Assembly: GCA_029778515.1 (NCBI GenBank)
Contig: JAKOQD010000103.1
Coordinates: forward strand, 1 to 21,267
Direction of reading: 5' to 3'
Length of the DNA stretch: 21,267 nucleotides
Source of the DNA: Actinomycetes bacterium
Lineage (GTDB): Bacteria; Actinomycetota; Actinomycetes; Propionibacteriales; Propionibacteriaceae
Numbering within the stretch: position 1 is the first letter of the stretch; each line of letters begins with the position of its first letter. The notes beneath the pieces were generated by a model. The model was not told the DNA's origin, made no database searches, and saw nothing but the letters and a program-made list of their open reading frames with translations. Shown piece after piece: positions 1 to 7,759 of this stretch. The translations under genes and the position numbers were made by a program.

Positions 1-236
1 CCCTGCTGGTGCGCTGCCAGGACACTGCGGCTGAAGTGGCCCGGCAGGAGGCGCGGGCCGATCGGAGCGCTGTGGCCAAGGCGATCGCCGACCGGCCGAC
101 CGGGGCCCAGGTGTTGGTCGGCAACCACGGGAACGAGGTGCGGGTGGAGGTACGTCTCGATGCTCGGCCATGGGCGGCCTGGTTACCCGCGATTCCGGTG
201 TCCGCCACCGCGACGGTCATTCGGGAGCCGGCATGA
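1..236 (+). CDS. TadE-like pilus assembly protein, C-terminal part (5' end outside window)
   Basis: The reading frame is open from base 3 to the stop at 234-236 with no convincing start, so this is the last 77 residues of a gene beginning before the window. The visible part has an Ala/Arg-rich helix (TAAEVARQEARAD), a PTGAQVLV segment and an alternating-Val strand (EVRVEVRLDAR), ending in VSATATVIREPA. This is the usual tail of the TadE-like minor pseudopilins of actinobacterial Tad/Flp loci. The membrane helix expected at the N-terminus is not in view. The stop overlaps the next start as ATGA, indicating translational coupling with the TadG-like gene. The assignment rests on this pattern plus the gene order (TadE-like, TadG-like, convergent DEAH helicase). 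Confidence 0.7.
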   Translation, partial: LLVRCQDTAAEVARQEARADRSAVAKAIADRPTGAQVLVGNHGNEVRVEVRLDARPWAAWLPAIPVSATATVIREPA

Positions 237-652
237 AGCGCCGCGCATCCCGCGTCCGTCGCGCCGAGCGAAGGCGTGGTTTTCGTCCACCTGAGGTGGA
301 GCGCGGCTCCGGCACCGCGCAGATGGCGGCGGTTTCCCTTGTGCTCTTGGTCGTTGTGGGCGCTCTGGCCGTGGTGATCGGCTACCTGGCCGCCCTGAAT
401 GAGGCTCGCGGTGCCGCCGACCTGGTGGCACTGTCGGCCGCTGCCGAGCGCGTTCGGGGAGCCGACGCGTGCCGAGCCGCTCGGAGCACGGCTAGCGCCA
501 ACCAAGTGGCGGTGACTGGCTGTCGAGTAGTCGGCGACACCTTGGACTTCGTGGTCGTGGTCACGGTTGCGCGTTCCGTACGGTTTGGAGCGCCGGTGCT
601 GCCGCAGCGGGTGCAAGCCACGGCGCGAGCCGGGCGCACCGGGCTGGGGTGA
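233..652 (+). CDS. TadG-like 'helicase/secretion neighborhood' Flp pilus protein
   Basis: A 139-residue protein. The ATG at 233 overlaps the upstream stop (ATGA), which decides this start over the longer frame from 170. A basic N-terminus (MKRRASRVRRAERRRG) is followed by GSGTAQ at about residues 25-30 and one hydrophobic helix (about 31-54), then an Ala-rich stretch NEARGAADLVALSAA. This is the signature of TadG/Rv3654c-type proteins, in which the G-S-x-T motif precedes the membrane segment and the rest lies outside the membrane. Two cysteines (in DACRAA and VTGCRV) could form a disulfide. It probably takes part in Tad pilus or secretion assembly with the upstream TadE-like protein. It converges on the helicase with only 44 bases between the two stops. 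Confidence 0.75.
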   Translation: MKRRASRVRRAERRRGFRPPEVERGSGTAQMAAVSLVLLVVVGALAVVIGYLAALNEARGAADLVALSAAAERVRGADACRAARSTASANQVAVTGCRVVGDTLDFVVVVTVARSVRFGAPVLPQRVQATARAGRTGLG

Positions 653-656
653 CCGA

Positions 657-683
657 GGTGGCTCGGGTACCGGATGTGCCACC
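657..683. terminator. Weak hairpin between convergent stop codons
   Basis: GGTGGC (657-662) and GCCACC (678-683) can pair across a 15-nt loop in the 44-base gap between the convergent pilus gene and helicase. There is no T-tract on either side, so a bidirectional terminator role is only a suggestion. Confidence 0.25.
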
Positions 684-696
684 GAGGTGGCCGCGA

Positions 697-2940
697 TCAG
701 GTGATCAGGAGGGCAAGCAGGCTGGCCGCCGCAGCCTTCTCCAGTGGCTGGTTTCCGTTGCCACATTTCGGCGAGACCACACAGGCTGGGCATCCGGCGG
801 CGCAGGGGCACTGCAAGAGCCGATCCCGGGTCGCGGTGAGCCAAGCCTCGACCGATTCGAAGCCGCGCTGGGCGAAACCGGCGCCACCGGGGTGGCCGTC
901 GTGAACGAACACGGTGAGCTGGCCGGTGTCGGCATGCAGTGCGGTCGACAGCCCGCCGATGTCCCAGCGATCGCACGGCGCGAACGCCGGCAGCAGGCCG
1001 ATCGCGGTGTGCTCGGCAGCGTGCGCCGCACCGGGAAGATCGCGGACGGGAATGCCGCCGAGCGCAGCGGGGGGGACGGTGTACCAGACCGCCTGGGTGC
1101 GCAGGGTTCGTTGGGGCAGGTCGAGGGGGTGCGAGTCCCAGACCTTTCCGGAAGCCTCGTCCCGACGCAGGAAGCCGGTCACCTGGCTGGAGAGTTCCAC
1201 TGCGCCGAAGTACACCCTGCCGGCACCGAGGACCCGCTCCTGCTGAACACCGAGAATCCGAACGTCGCTGGCGCCGAGGGCCTGGGTGAAGTAGCCCTCC
1301 TGCACCCGTTGCGCCAGAGCGGTGTGACCAGCCGGGTCGTACTCGAGCACCCGCCACTGGTCACCCTGATGCAGGTAGACCGCGCCGGTGTGCACGGTCC
1401 GGTCTGCCGCGGCTGGATCGACTTGGCCGATCACGCGACCAGTCACAGTCTCGACCACCTCGACGCTGGCACCGCCGATCGAGCGCAGGTCAATCGCGTC
1501 CGCTGGACGATCAGAGCGCGTCCAGAACCAACCGCCCGGACGCTTGCGCAGGTGCCCGGCCGCGGTCAACCCGTCCAGCAGGGCGGGCAGGGTTTCGCCG
1601 AACCATTTCCGGTCGGCCAGCGTGACCGGCAACTCGGCTGCAGCCGCGGCGATGTGGGGAGCCAGCACATTCGGGTTCTCGGGGTGAAGCACCGTCCGCT
1701 CGACCGGAGCGTCGAAGATGGCTTCGGGATGCTCACAGAAGAACGCGTCCAGTGGGTCCGGACGCGCGATCAGGACCGCGAGCGCGTCGCGTCCGGCTCG
1801 CCCGGCCCGGCCGGCCTGCTGCCACAACGCGGCGCGGGTTCCCGGGAAGCCGCAGGTGAGCACCGCGTCCACACCGGAGATGTCGACGCCGAGTTCCAAC
1901 GCGTTGGTGCAGGCCACCCCGCGGAGGCGGCCCGACTGCAGCCCGGCCTCGAGTTCGCGGCGATCTTCGGCCAGGTAGCCGCCGCGATACGGCTGGATGT
2001 CGGAGTCGTCGCCGCCTTTGCGTTGGGCACGAAGCGCGACCAGTTCGGCTTGCACCCGCGAGGTGGTGAAGGCAAGAGTCTGGCGACCTTCGCTCACGAG
2101 TCGAGCGAGCATGTCGGCAGCCTCGTGGTGAGGGTCAGCCTCCGGTTGCCAGATCAGGTAGTCGAGCGCGGCCCGCCGGGACGTGTCCGCGGCGACTTCG
2201 AGGACGTCATCCACGCCGGCGAGCAGCGAGAGCAGACCGCCCGCGTCCGCGACGGTTGCTGACGCCGAGACGAACACGGGGTCGGCGCCGTAGTGGTTGG
2301 CCAGCCGCCGAAGCCGGCGCAGCACCGCGGCGACATGTGCGCCGAAGACGCCGCGATAACGGTGGGCCTCGTCGATCACGACGTAGCGCAAGGTGGACAG
2401 TAGCCGCGTCCACTGTTGGTGTCGGGGCAGTACCGAGCGGTGCAGCATGTCGGGGTTGGTCAACACATAACGGCCGAAATCGCGGGCGAACCGTCGTTCC
2501 TCGGTACTGGAGTCGCCGTCAAGGGTGGTGGTGCGCCACCCGGGCAGGGCCAGTGAGCGGCACACCCGGGCCTGGTCGTGGGCCAGGGCTTTGGTGGGTG
2601 CCAGGTAGATGGCGCTGTGCCGGCGACCAAGATCTAGTGGTCCGTGGTCGATGTCAAAACCGACCGTGCCGTCCGCGGTAGCGGCGAGCACCGGCAGCAG
2701 GTAGCCGAGCGTCTTTCCGGAAGCCGTGCCGGTGGCCATCGCCACATGCCTGCCGGCGAAAGCGGCTTCCGCTGCGACGGCCTGGTGCTCCCAGAGTCGA
2801 GTGATGCCCTGTGCCGACAGCGGCTCCCGCAGCCGTTCGCTGAGCCAATCGGGAAAGTCAGCGGTGCTGCCGTGCGCCGCCGCGCGGTGATGGTGGTGGC
2901 GCAGCCGCGGATCGTCTAGAAGCCAAGCCGGAACTGCCAC
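697..2940 (-). CDS. DEAH-box helicase, 'helicase/secretion neighborhood' type (TIGR03817-like) with C-terminal Cys cluster
   Basis: A superfamily 2 ATP-dependent helicase of about 747 residues. Counted from the 2940 start, visible motifs are: WEHQ (Q-like motif, about 50), Walker A ATGTASGKT (about 68-77), LAPTKALAHDQ (Ia), TNPDMLH, DEAH in VVIDEAHRYRG (about 190), SASAT (motif III), CTNALELGVDISGVD (V) and QQAGRAGRAGR (VI). The C-terminus carries CPCAAGCPACVVSPKC (about 711-726), a Cys cluster typical of the DUF1998-like zinc region of these helicases. Relatives (Rv3649 type) normally sit beside the Tad locus, as here. The nucleic-acid substrate is not known. Start: GTG at 2940 has a weak upstream GGCAGG and begins where family similarity begins; GTG at 3045 would add 35 residues that look unrelated and has no ribosome site. 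It may be co-transcribed with the minus-strand gene upstream. Confidence 0.88.
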   Translation of the reverse strand: MAVPAWLLDDPRLRHHHHRAAAHGSTADFPDWLSERLREPLSAQGITRLWEHQAVAAEAAFAGRHVAMATGTASGKTLGYLLPVLAATADGTVGFDIDHGPLDLGRRHSAIYLAPTKALAHDQARVCRSLALPGWRTTTLDGDSSTEERRFARDFGRYVLTNPDMLHRSVLPRHQQWTRLLSTLRYVVIDEAHRYRGVFGAHVAAVLRRLRRLANHYGADPVFVSASATVADAGGLLSLLAGVDDVLEVAADTSRRAALDYLIWQPEADPHHEAADMLARLVSEGRQTLAFTTSRVQAELVALRAQRKGGDDSDIQPYRGGYLAEDRRELEAGLQSGRLRGVACTNALELGVDISGVDAVLTCGFPGTRAALWQQAGRAGRAGRDALAVLIARPDPLDAFFCEHPEAIFDAPVERTVLHPENPNVLAPHIAAAAAELPVTLADRKWFGETLPALLDGLTAAGHLRKRPGGWFWTRSDRPADAIDLRSIGGASVEVVETVTGRVIGQVDPAAADRTVHTGAVYLHQGDQWRVLEYDPAGHTALAQRVQEGYFTQALGASDVRILGVQQERVLGAGRVYFGAVELSSQVTGFLRRDEASGKVWDSHPLDLPQRTLRTQAVWYTVPPAALGGIPVRDLPGAAHAAEHTAIGLLPAFAPCDRWDIGGLSTALHADTGQLTVFVHDGHPGGAGFAQRGFESVEAWLTATRDRLLQCPCAAGCPACVVSPKCGNGNQPLEKAAAASLLALLIT

Positions 2941-3050
2941 GCGGACAGCCTGCCACGCAAGTATTGCCCGGCTGCAATCGGGTGGGTCTCGACCCGCTTG
3001 ACCAGCCGAATCAGTGGAGCTCAGGAGCCGTTGGGGGAGGTGCACCGAGG

Positions 3051-3071
3051 CCGCAGGCGGTCAGCCTGCGG
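3051..3071 (-). terminator. Perfect 8-bp hairpin downstream of the NADP-binding protein gene
   Basis: CCGCAGGC (3051-3058) and GCCTGCGG (3064-3071) pair perfectly around a 5-nt loop, 11 bases past the stop of the minus-strand gene. No T-tract follows. It could terminate or attenuate transcription into the helicase, and it bears on the helicase start: a start at 3045 would place the hairpin directly against it. Confidence 0.45.
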
Positions 3072-3082
3072 GAGGTCCCAGA

Positions 3083-3733
3083 TCACTCTCGGTCTGTGGG
3101 CGGGCCGAAGTCCACCTTCGGGCACTCCGACATCCGCAGCTTCCGGGTGCCACCGTCCACCCAGGTGCTCAGATCGAAGTCGCCGAACTCGGTCAGCATC
3201 TCGGCCACGGTCGACTCGGCCAGGCTGTCGGCCCGCCAGTCGATCCGCATCCCACCGAACACGTCGGCGGTGATCAGCTCATCGACCTGGTCACCGGCCC
3301 ACCGCACCATCGCCGCCGGCAGCCCCGGATGGAAGCCGCCGTCAGTCACGAAGCACCGCCCGCGGGCGCGCAGCACCGGCTCCAGGGCACGTAGCGCGGC
3401 CAGCTTGGCCGGCGAGGAGAGCAGGGTGTCGATCCAGTCCGCGCCCGCGTCCGCCACGATCTGTGCCAGCGCGCCGACCCGATCGGGAAGACTGGCAGTC
3501 ACCACCACCTGCTGCGCGCCCTCGACCAGGTCCCGTACGGCACTGTCGGCGGTTGCGTCCACCTGCCTGAGTTCCACTTCGGCCGGCCCGCTCACCACTT
3601 CGGCGGTGGCCTCCAGCCGTCCGCGATCGCGTCCAGCCAGCACCACCTGGTCATCCTCGGCGAGCATCGGCGACAGCAGTCGGGTGATCTCGCGCCCGGT
3701 ATTGCCCGACGCCCCGAGCAAGACAATCCGCAT
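3083..3733 (-). CDS. Saccharopine dehydrogenase-like NADP-binding protein, short form
   Basis: A 216-residue protein. The ATG at 3733 is preceded by a strong GGGAGGAG ribosome site (GGAGGAGCC-ATG), which rules out the 22 extra residues of the longer frame. The N-terminus MRIVLLGASGNTGREI is a Rossmann fold with GxSGxxG, followed by VVLAGRDRGRLEA and a VDATADSAV segment, as in saccharopine dehydrogenase-like and short-chain oxidoreductases. The middle part FVTDGGFHPGLPAAMVRWA matches the conserved region after the Rossmann domain in this superfamily. The protein stops just after KVDFGPP, whereas saccharopine dehydrogenase-like proteins are commonly 350-400 residues, so this is either a short subfamily or a C-terminally truncated gene. 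Substrate unknown. It diverges from the methyltransferase gene across 146 bases. Confidence 0.65.
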   Translation of the reverse strand: MRIVLLGASGNTGREITRLLSPMLAEDDQVVLAGRDRGRLEATAEVVSGPAEVELRQVDATADSAVRDLVEGAQQVVVTASLPDRVGALAQIVADAGADWIDTLLSSPAKLAALRALEPVLRARGRCFVTDGGFHPGLPAAMVRWAGDQVDELITADVFGGMRIDWRADSLAESTVAEMLTEFGDFDLSTWVDGGTRKLRMSECPKVDFGPPTDRE

Positions 3734-3879
3734 GGCTCCTCCCGCATCTCGGCAACTCCACTTTCCTAGGGCCGACCTGCGCCGGCGTGCAGTTGGCAAA
3801 AGTCGACCTGGCCTGAGCCACCGTTGCGTCCACGATCCCGCGGCGCTGTGTGCAGAGCGATTGCTGGCAAGCTTGACCG

Positions 3880-5331
3880 GTGCTCACCGACTCCGCCATC
3901 GCCCAGCTGCGCGCCGACGTGCTCGCCGCCGACTACACCCTTGACGGGCTGACGGAGCGTCTGGGCTCAGCGGCAATCGCCGCGCTGGCCCGCAACACTT
4001 CGGTCGCCGCCGCCCGGGCGCTCGGCGACGCGACGGACCCCCAAGCGGACGCGATCCGGCTCTGGCTGCTGCAGCTACCCGTTCCGGCGCAGCGACTGGC
4101 GAACTGGACCAGCCTGCCCGCGCTGAAGGCAGCTGGGCTGGTCGTCGGAGACGCAGAGCTTCGCGCCACCATCGAACTCAAGCCACACGGCTCCGACCGC
4201 CGCGAGGGCTGGATCTGCTCCGACCACACCCCGCTCGATGAACGGGTTCCGCAGCCGCGTCCAGATTTCGTCCTGGGTGCCTCGCCGGCGTCCACCACGC
4301 TCACCCAACTCGTGCCGCCGCGCCGCTACCCGAGGGTGCTCGACCTCGGCACCGGCTGCGGTATCCAGGCGCTGCACCTGGACGCAGCCGAGATCGTCGC
4401 CACCGACCTGAACCCGCGGGCCCTCGAACTCGCCAGGATCGGACTCGGTCTCTCGAACGTCGAGGCCGAGCTGCGCCTCGGCTCGCTCTACGAGCCGGTC
4501 GCCGGTGAGCGGTTCGACCTGATCGTGACCAACCCGCCCTACGTGCTCAGCCCGCCGAGCGAGGCCAAGCTGGTCTACCGCGAGGGCGGATTCAGCGGCG
4601 ACGGACTGATGCGAACCGTGGTCGCTCAGGCCGCCGACCACCTCACCGACGACGGACTGCTGATCGTGCTGGGTAACTGGGCGGTCACTGATCCCGAGCA
4701 GTGGGAGCAGCACCTCAAGGAGTGGATACCGGACGGCTGCGATGCCCTCGTGCTGCAGCGCGAACTGCTCGACCCCTACGAGTACATCGAGATCTGGCTC
4801 ACCGACGCCGGCCTCCAAGGCACCGACGAGTATGCGTCCCGCTACGCCGAATGGCTGGACTACTTCGTGAGTCTGCGCATCGTGGGCGTTGGCATGGGCT
4901 GGATCGGCTTGGCCAAGTCGAAGTGTCCGGCGCCGGTCGTGCGGATCGAGGAATGGCCGCACGCCGTCCATCAGCCGGTCGGACAAGCCTTCAGTGACTT
5001 CTTCACGGCGATTCCGACCACCCAACTGACGGACGCCGAACTGCTCGCCACCTCGCTGCGGCTGCACCCCGGCGTGGTCCAGGAGACCATTGGGATGCCC
5101 GGCGCAGCGCACCCCCAGCACATCGTGCTGCGCCAGCAATTCGGCTTCGGACGCGCGGTCGAGGCCGGCACAGCGCTCGCCGCGATCGTGGGCGCGTGCG
5201 ATGGTGATCTGCCACTCGGCGTCCTGATCGGCGCGGTCGCGGGCCTTCTCGACACCGATACCGTAGAGCTGGCCGCGGAAGTACTACCGCAACTGCGGCG
5301 GCTGGTGGCCGATGGCTTCGTAGTTGCGTGA
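3880..5331 (+). CDS. Class I SAM-dependent methyltransferase with NPPY motif and extra N- and C-terminal domains
   Basis: A 483-residue protein starting at GTG 3880; no clear ribosome site is seen, so the start is uncertain by a few codons. Residues 1-140 form an Ala/Leu-rich helical domain (winged-helix or docking type by appearance). The catalytic core follows: SAM motif I VLDLGTGCGIQALHL (about 153-167), acidic motif ATDLNPRALELAR, and motif IV NPPY at 218-221 in IVTNPPYVLSP. NPPY marks N-methylation of amide or base nitrogens (PrmC, RsmC and TrmN6 families), so the target could be a protein glutamine or an RNA/DNA base; sequence alone does not decide. A C-terminal region (about 380-483) has no recognised motif. 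This three-part architecture is common among actinobacterial methyltransferases of unknown target. It precedes the HtrA-like protease by about 100 bases. Confidence 0.8.
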   Translation: MLTDSAIAQLRADVLAADYTLDGLTERLGSAAIAALARNTSVAAARALGDATDPQADAIRLWLLQLPVPAQRLANWTSLPALKAAGLVVGDAELRATIELKPHGSDRREGWICSDHTPLDERVPQPRPDFVLGASPASTTLTQLVPPRRYPRVLDLGTGCGIQALHLDAAEIVATDLNPRALELARIGLGLSNVEAELRLGSLYEPVAGERFDLIVTNPPYVLSPPSEAKLVYREGGFSGDGLMRTVVAQAADHLTDDGLLIVLGNWAVTDPEQWEQHLKEWIPDGCDALVLQRELLDPYEYIEIWLTDAGLQGTDEYASRYAEWLDYFVSLRIVGVGMGWIGLAKSKCPAPVVRIEEWPHAVHQPVGQAFSDFFTAIPTTQLTDAELLATSLRLHPGVVQETIGMPGAAHPQHIVLRQQFGFGRAVEAGTALAAIVGACDGDLPLGVLIGAVAGLLDTDTVELAAEVLPQLRRLVADGFVVA

Positions 5332-5344
5332 GCGCCGGCGATCC

Positions 5345-5373
5345 TTCACAGGTTCTCACAGGATTGGTACAGC
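5345..5373 (+). promoter_or_regulatory. Candidate sigma-A promoter of the HtrA-like protease gene
   Basis: TTCACA (5345-5350) and TACAGC (5368-5373) are separated by exactly 17 bases, in the gap between the methyltransferase stop and the protease start. Only the -35 box is close to consensus. CACAGG occurs twice inside the element, and AGTGA-N6-TCACT lies just downstream (about 5384-5399), a possible regulator site. Confidence 0.35.
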
Positions 5374-5429
5374 TTCCCCATTGAGTGACCGCGTTCACTG
5401 GAGGTCAGAAGAGAACGGAGTCCAAGACG

Positions 5430-7217
5430 ATGGCAGAGCTTGACGATATTCGACCCGATGCCCCGCAGGGTGCGGACGCGACCGAGCCCACCCAGGTGCT
5501 CCCGAGTGTCCCGGTGCCCCCGCTGCCGGCTGCTTCGGCGCCGACATCCCCTTGGGCGCGCCCGGCGGACCTGAGTGGCAATTGGGCGGCGCCGGACGCA
5601 ACCAAGCGCTTCGATGCGACCACCCCGAATGCGCCCGCAGCGGCCAATCCAACCACCCGGATCCCGAGTGCGGCGACCGGTCCGACCACACCGATCCCCA
5701 CCACGCCCGGCGGCGGCCAGTACCCGACCGCGCAGCAGTATCCCGGCCAGGCGTACGGACAGCAGCCCTACTTCCGTCCGGGAGCTGGCCAGCAGCAGGC
5801 GGGTTACTACCAGCCCGGCTACTACGGGCAGCAGTACTCCCAGCAGCCCTACGGCCAGCAGCCTCACGGTCAGCAGCCCTACGGCCAGCAGCCTCACGGT
5901 CAGCAGCCCTACGGCCAGCAGCCCTACGGTCAGCAGGCTTACGGCCAGCAGGCTTACGGTCAGCAACCGGGCCATGCCCAGTACGGCCCGGGCTACCAGC
6001 AGGACGCCCAACGTCCGGCTCAGTCAGCGTACGGACAGAGTCCCTACGGGCCGAACGGCTACTACCAGCCGCAGCACACCACCACGCCGACGAAGAAGCG
6101 CTGGCCGATCGCAGTGCTTGCGATGCTGGCGGCATTCCTGCTGATCGCGTCCGGTTCGTTCTGGGCGGCCCGCCAGTTCGATGGTGCGCTGCCGTCATCG
6201 AGCCGCACCACGCAGCCAACGATCGAGCCGTACTACCCGCGCGATGAACCGTCCGAGGACCCTGCCCAGATCCAGCCGACCCAGCCCGAAGAGGAGACCG
6301 GCGGCTCGGCGACCAGCAACGGCGTCAGCGACGGGCAGGCAGCCGGCGTGGTCCTGATCGAAGCCGAAACCGCCTCCGGGCTCGCCGCGGGCACCGGCAT
6401 GATTCTCACTGCGGACGGCCGGGTGCTCACCAACTACCACGTGGTCGCCGGATCGACGAAGCTGGCTGTCACCGACGCAGTGAGCGGGAACACCTACTCC
6501 GCCACCGTCGTCGGCTTCGACCAGACCAAGGACGTGGCCCTGCTGCAGTTGAAGGACGCCAGCGGGCTGAACACCGTCACGATCGACGACGACCCCGTTG
6601 ACGTCGGCGATGCCGTGGCCGCAGTCGGCAACGCCAACGGTGGGGGAGAGTTGGTCAAGGCCCCCGGCGAGGTCACCGGCACAGATCAGGACCTCACCGT
6701 CTCGTCCGACTCGCCGTGGGGCAACACTGAGGACCTCACCGGCCTCATCGAGACCGACGCCGGTGCCGTCCCGGGCGATTCCGGCGGCCCGATGTTCGAC
6801 GACGAGAACGAGGTGCTCGGCATGACCACCGCCGGCTCCACTCGCGAGGGCACCAGTTACGCCGTCCCGATCGCCACCGCCCTGGCCGTGGTGGAGCAGG
6901 TCGAATCCGGGAAGGACGCTGGCACCGTCCGCGTCGGCCCGGCCGGCTTCCTGGGCATCAAGGTGGCGGACGCCGACCAGCGCTCCGCCGGCAAGACCAT
7001 CACCGAAGTGGTGGCGGACAGCCCGGCCGCGAAGGCCGGGGTCAAGGCCGGCAGCACCCTGACCCGGGTGGGCGACACCACGATCAAGGCCAGCACCAAC
7101 CTGGCCACAGTGATCCGGGCGCTCGAACCGGGCCAGCAGGTGAGCATCGAGTGGACGGCTTCGAACGGCTCGCAGAAGGAGGCGACGGTCACCCTGGGCA
7201 GCAGTCCAGTCAACTGA
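5430..7217 (+). CDS. Membrane-anchored HtrA-like serine protease (S1C) with PDZ domain and YGQQ-repeat N-terminus
   Basis: A 595-residue protein. ATG 5430 follows GGAG with 9-nt spacing; the upstream GTG at 5385 has no ribosome site. Residues 1-100 are Pro/Thr/Ala-rich, residues about 100-220 are rich in Tyr, Gly and Gln with eight perfect pentapeptides (141-180), and a membrane helix follows KKRW at about 225-245. The trypsin-like domain has the full triad: His337 (TNYHVV), Asp368 (KDVALL) and Ser451 (PGDSGGP). A C-terminal PDZ domain (about 500-595: [23 protein letters not shown]) completes the HtrA/DegP/PepD plan. The protease domain is expected outside the membrane, with the repeat region in the cytoplasm. 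Probable role: degradation of misfolded envelope proteins or regulated proteolysis. The substrate is not evident. Confidence 0.9.
   Translation: MAELDDIRPDAPQGADATEPTQVLPSVPVPPLPAASAPTSPWARPADLSGNWAAPDATKRFDATTPNAPAAANPTTRIPSAATGPTTPIPTTPGGGQYPTAQQYPGQAYGQQPYFRPGAGQQQAGYYQPGYYGQQYSQQPYGQQPHGQQPYGQQPHGQQPYGQQPYGQQAYGQQAYGQQPGHAQYGPGYQQDAQRPAQSAYGQSPYGPNGYYQPQHTTTPTKKRWPIAVLAMLAAFLLIASGSFWAARQFDGALPSSSRTTQPTIEPYYPRDEPSEDPAQIQPTQPEEETGGSATSNGVSDGQAAGVVLIEAETASGLAAGTGMILTADGRVLTNYHVVAGSTKLAVTDAVSGNTYSATVVGFDQTKDVALLQLKDASGLNTVTIDDDPVDVGDAVAAVGNANGGGELVKAPGEVTGTDQDLTVSSDSPWGNTEDLTGLIETDAGAVPGDSGGPMFDDENEVLGMTTAGSTREGTSYAVPIATALAVVEQVESGKDAGTVRVGPAGFLGIKVADADQRSAGKTITEVVADSPAAKAGVKAGSTLTRVGDTTIKASTNLATVIRALEPGQQVSIEWTASNGSQKEATVTLGSSPVN
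5850..5969 (+). repeat. Eight in-frame 15-bp tandem repeats encoding [YH]GQQ[PA]
   Basis: The units read [40 protein letters not shown], preceded by a diverged YSQQP. At DNA level the unit is TACGGCCAGCAGCCC with alternating GGC/GGT codons. The near-identity indicates recent duplication or slippage within the protease gene, so copy number may vary between strains. Confidence 0.9.
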
Positions 7218-7234
7218 GCAGTTGCGACCAGATC

Positions 7235-7266
7235 GGATCCGGGTTAGCCCGGTTCAGCCCGGATCC
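7235..7266 (+). terminator. Hairpin downstream of the HtrA-like protease
   Basis: GGATCCGGG (7235-7243) pairs perfectly with CCCGGATCC (7258-7266) across a 14-nt loop, 18 bases after the protease stop. No T-run follows, as is frequent for actinobacterial terminators. Confidence 0.5.
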
Positions 7267-7328
7267 ACCGATGGCTGTCGTCGCGAGCGGCACCTGATCG
7301 GCGCGGCCTGGTTGGCTTCGCGCGGTTG

Positions 7329-7491
7329 AACCCGACTTTGATGGCATTTGGGGCGGGGCTGTCCGGCTGTTCGAGGCGAAACCCGGTTTCGATGGCTTAT
7401 GGGCTGCTGGTGAGGCTCGATATGCCATCCAAGTCGGGTCAGGCTCGCTCGCTACGAAGCCAGGTCGCCGAGATGCCATCCAAGTCGGGTT
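7329..7491. repeat. Nested set of four related 18-bp repeats, two direct and two inverted, 51-bp period
   Basis: Copies A (7329-7346, AACCCGACTTTGATGGCA) and B (7380-7397, AACCCGGTTTCGATGGCT) are direct repeats starting exactly 51 bases apart. Copies C (from 7423) and D (from 7474) carry the inverse form TGCCATCCAAGTCGGGT, also exactly 51 bases apart. A can pair with D and B with C, giving nested stems. Apart from these repeats, the terminator and the topA promoter, the 542-base gap 7218-7759 shows nothing: its open frames are the repeats read through and have no ribosome site. Confidence 0.75.
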
Positions 7492-7713
7492 CGCCGCGAT
7501 TCGGTGCCGGCAAACCCGAGGCCGCTGCGCGACTCCATCCGGGCGCCTGGCGTCGCCGGCCACGCTCAGTACGACCTGATCTGCCATCTCGTGGCTCGGC
7601 TGGCCAGGGCACCGGTCTGGTGCGGCCCTACCGATTCCACGGTTGGCCAGTGGTGCCTCCGACAACTGACTCGCCAGTTGAGGGACACATCACCAGCATC
7701 CGTGGCGAAGAAC

Positions 7714-7719
7714 TAGAGT
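7714..7719 (+). promoter_or_regulatory. topA: Candidate -10 box for topA
   Basis: TAGAGT lies 40 bases before the preferred topA GTG and fits the TANNNT -10 pattern. No good -35 is visible. A transcript starting near 7726 would exclude the longer topA frame that begins at GTG 7718. Confidence 0.3.
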
Positions 7720-7759
7720 GAGCGATCGATCGTGTCCCCGAACGCCAGGAAGAAGCCAA

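Noticed and set aside
649..2262. A 537-codon open frame on the plus strand opposite the helicase.
   Set aside because: It is antisense to a clear helicase with all motifs, its sequence is low in hydrophobic order and rich in Gly/Arg/Val, and it has no ribosome site. Long antisense frames are normal in high-GC DNA.
4075..5139. A 354-codon open frame on the minus strand opposite the methyltransferase.
   Set aside because: It is an antisense shadow of a gene with clear SAM and NPPY motifs and has no recognisable domain.
5346..6011. A minus-strand frame with a striking [12 protein letters not shown] repeat that looks like membrane helices.
   Set aside because: It is the reverse reading of the YGQQ tandem repeats in the protease gene; the periodicity comes from the plus-strand codons.
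7329..7491. The four regularly spaced repeats as a CRISPR array.
   Set aside because: There are only four copies, in both orientations, with repeats of 18 bp and no cas genes in the window.
7210..7721. Open frames on both strands of the topA upstream gap with repeated NPTWMA / MPSKSG words.
   Set aside because: The words are the four 18-bp DNA repeats read in frame. No ribosome site and no coding-like composition was found.
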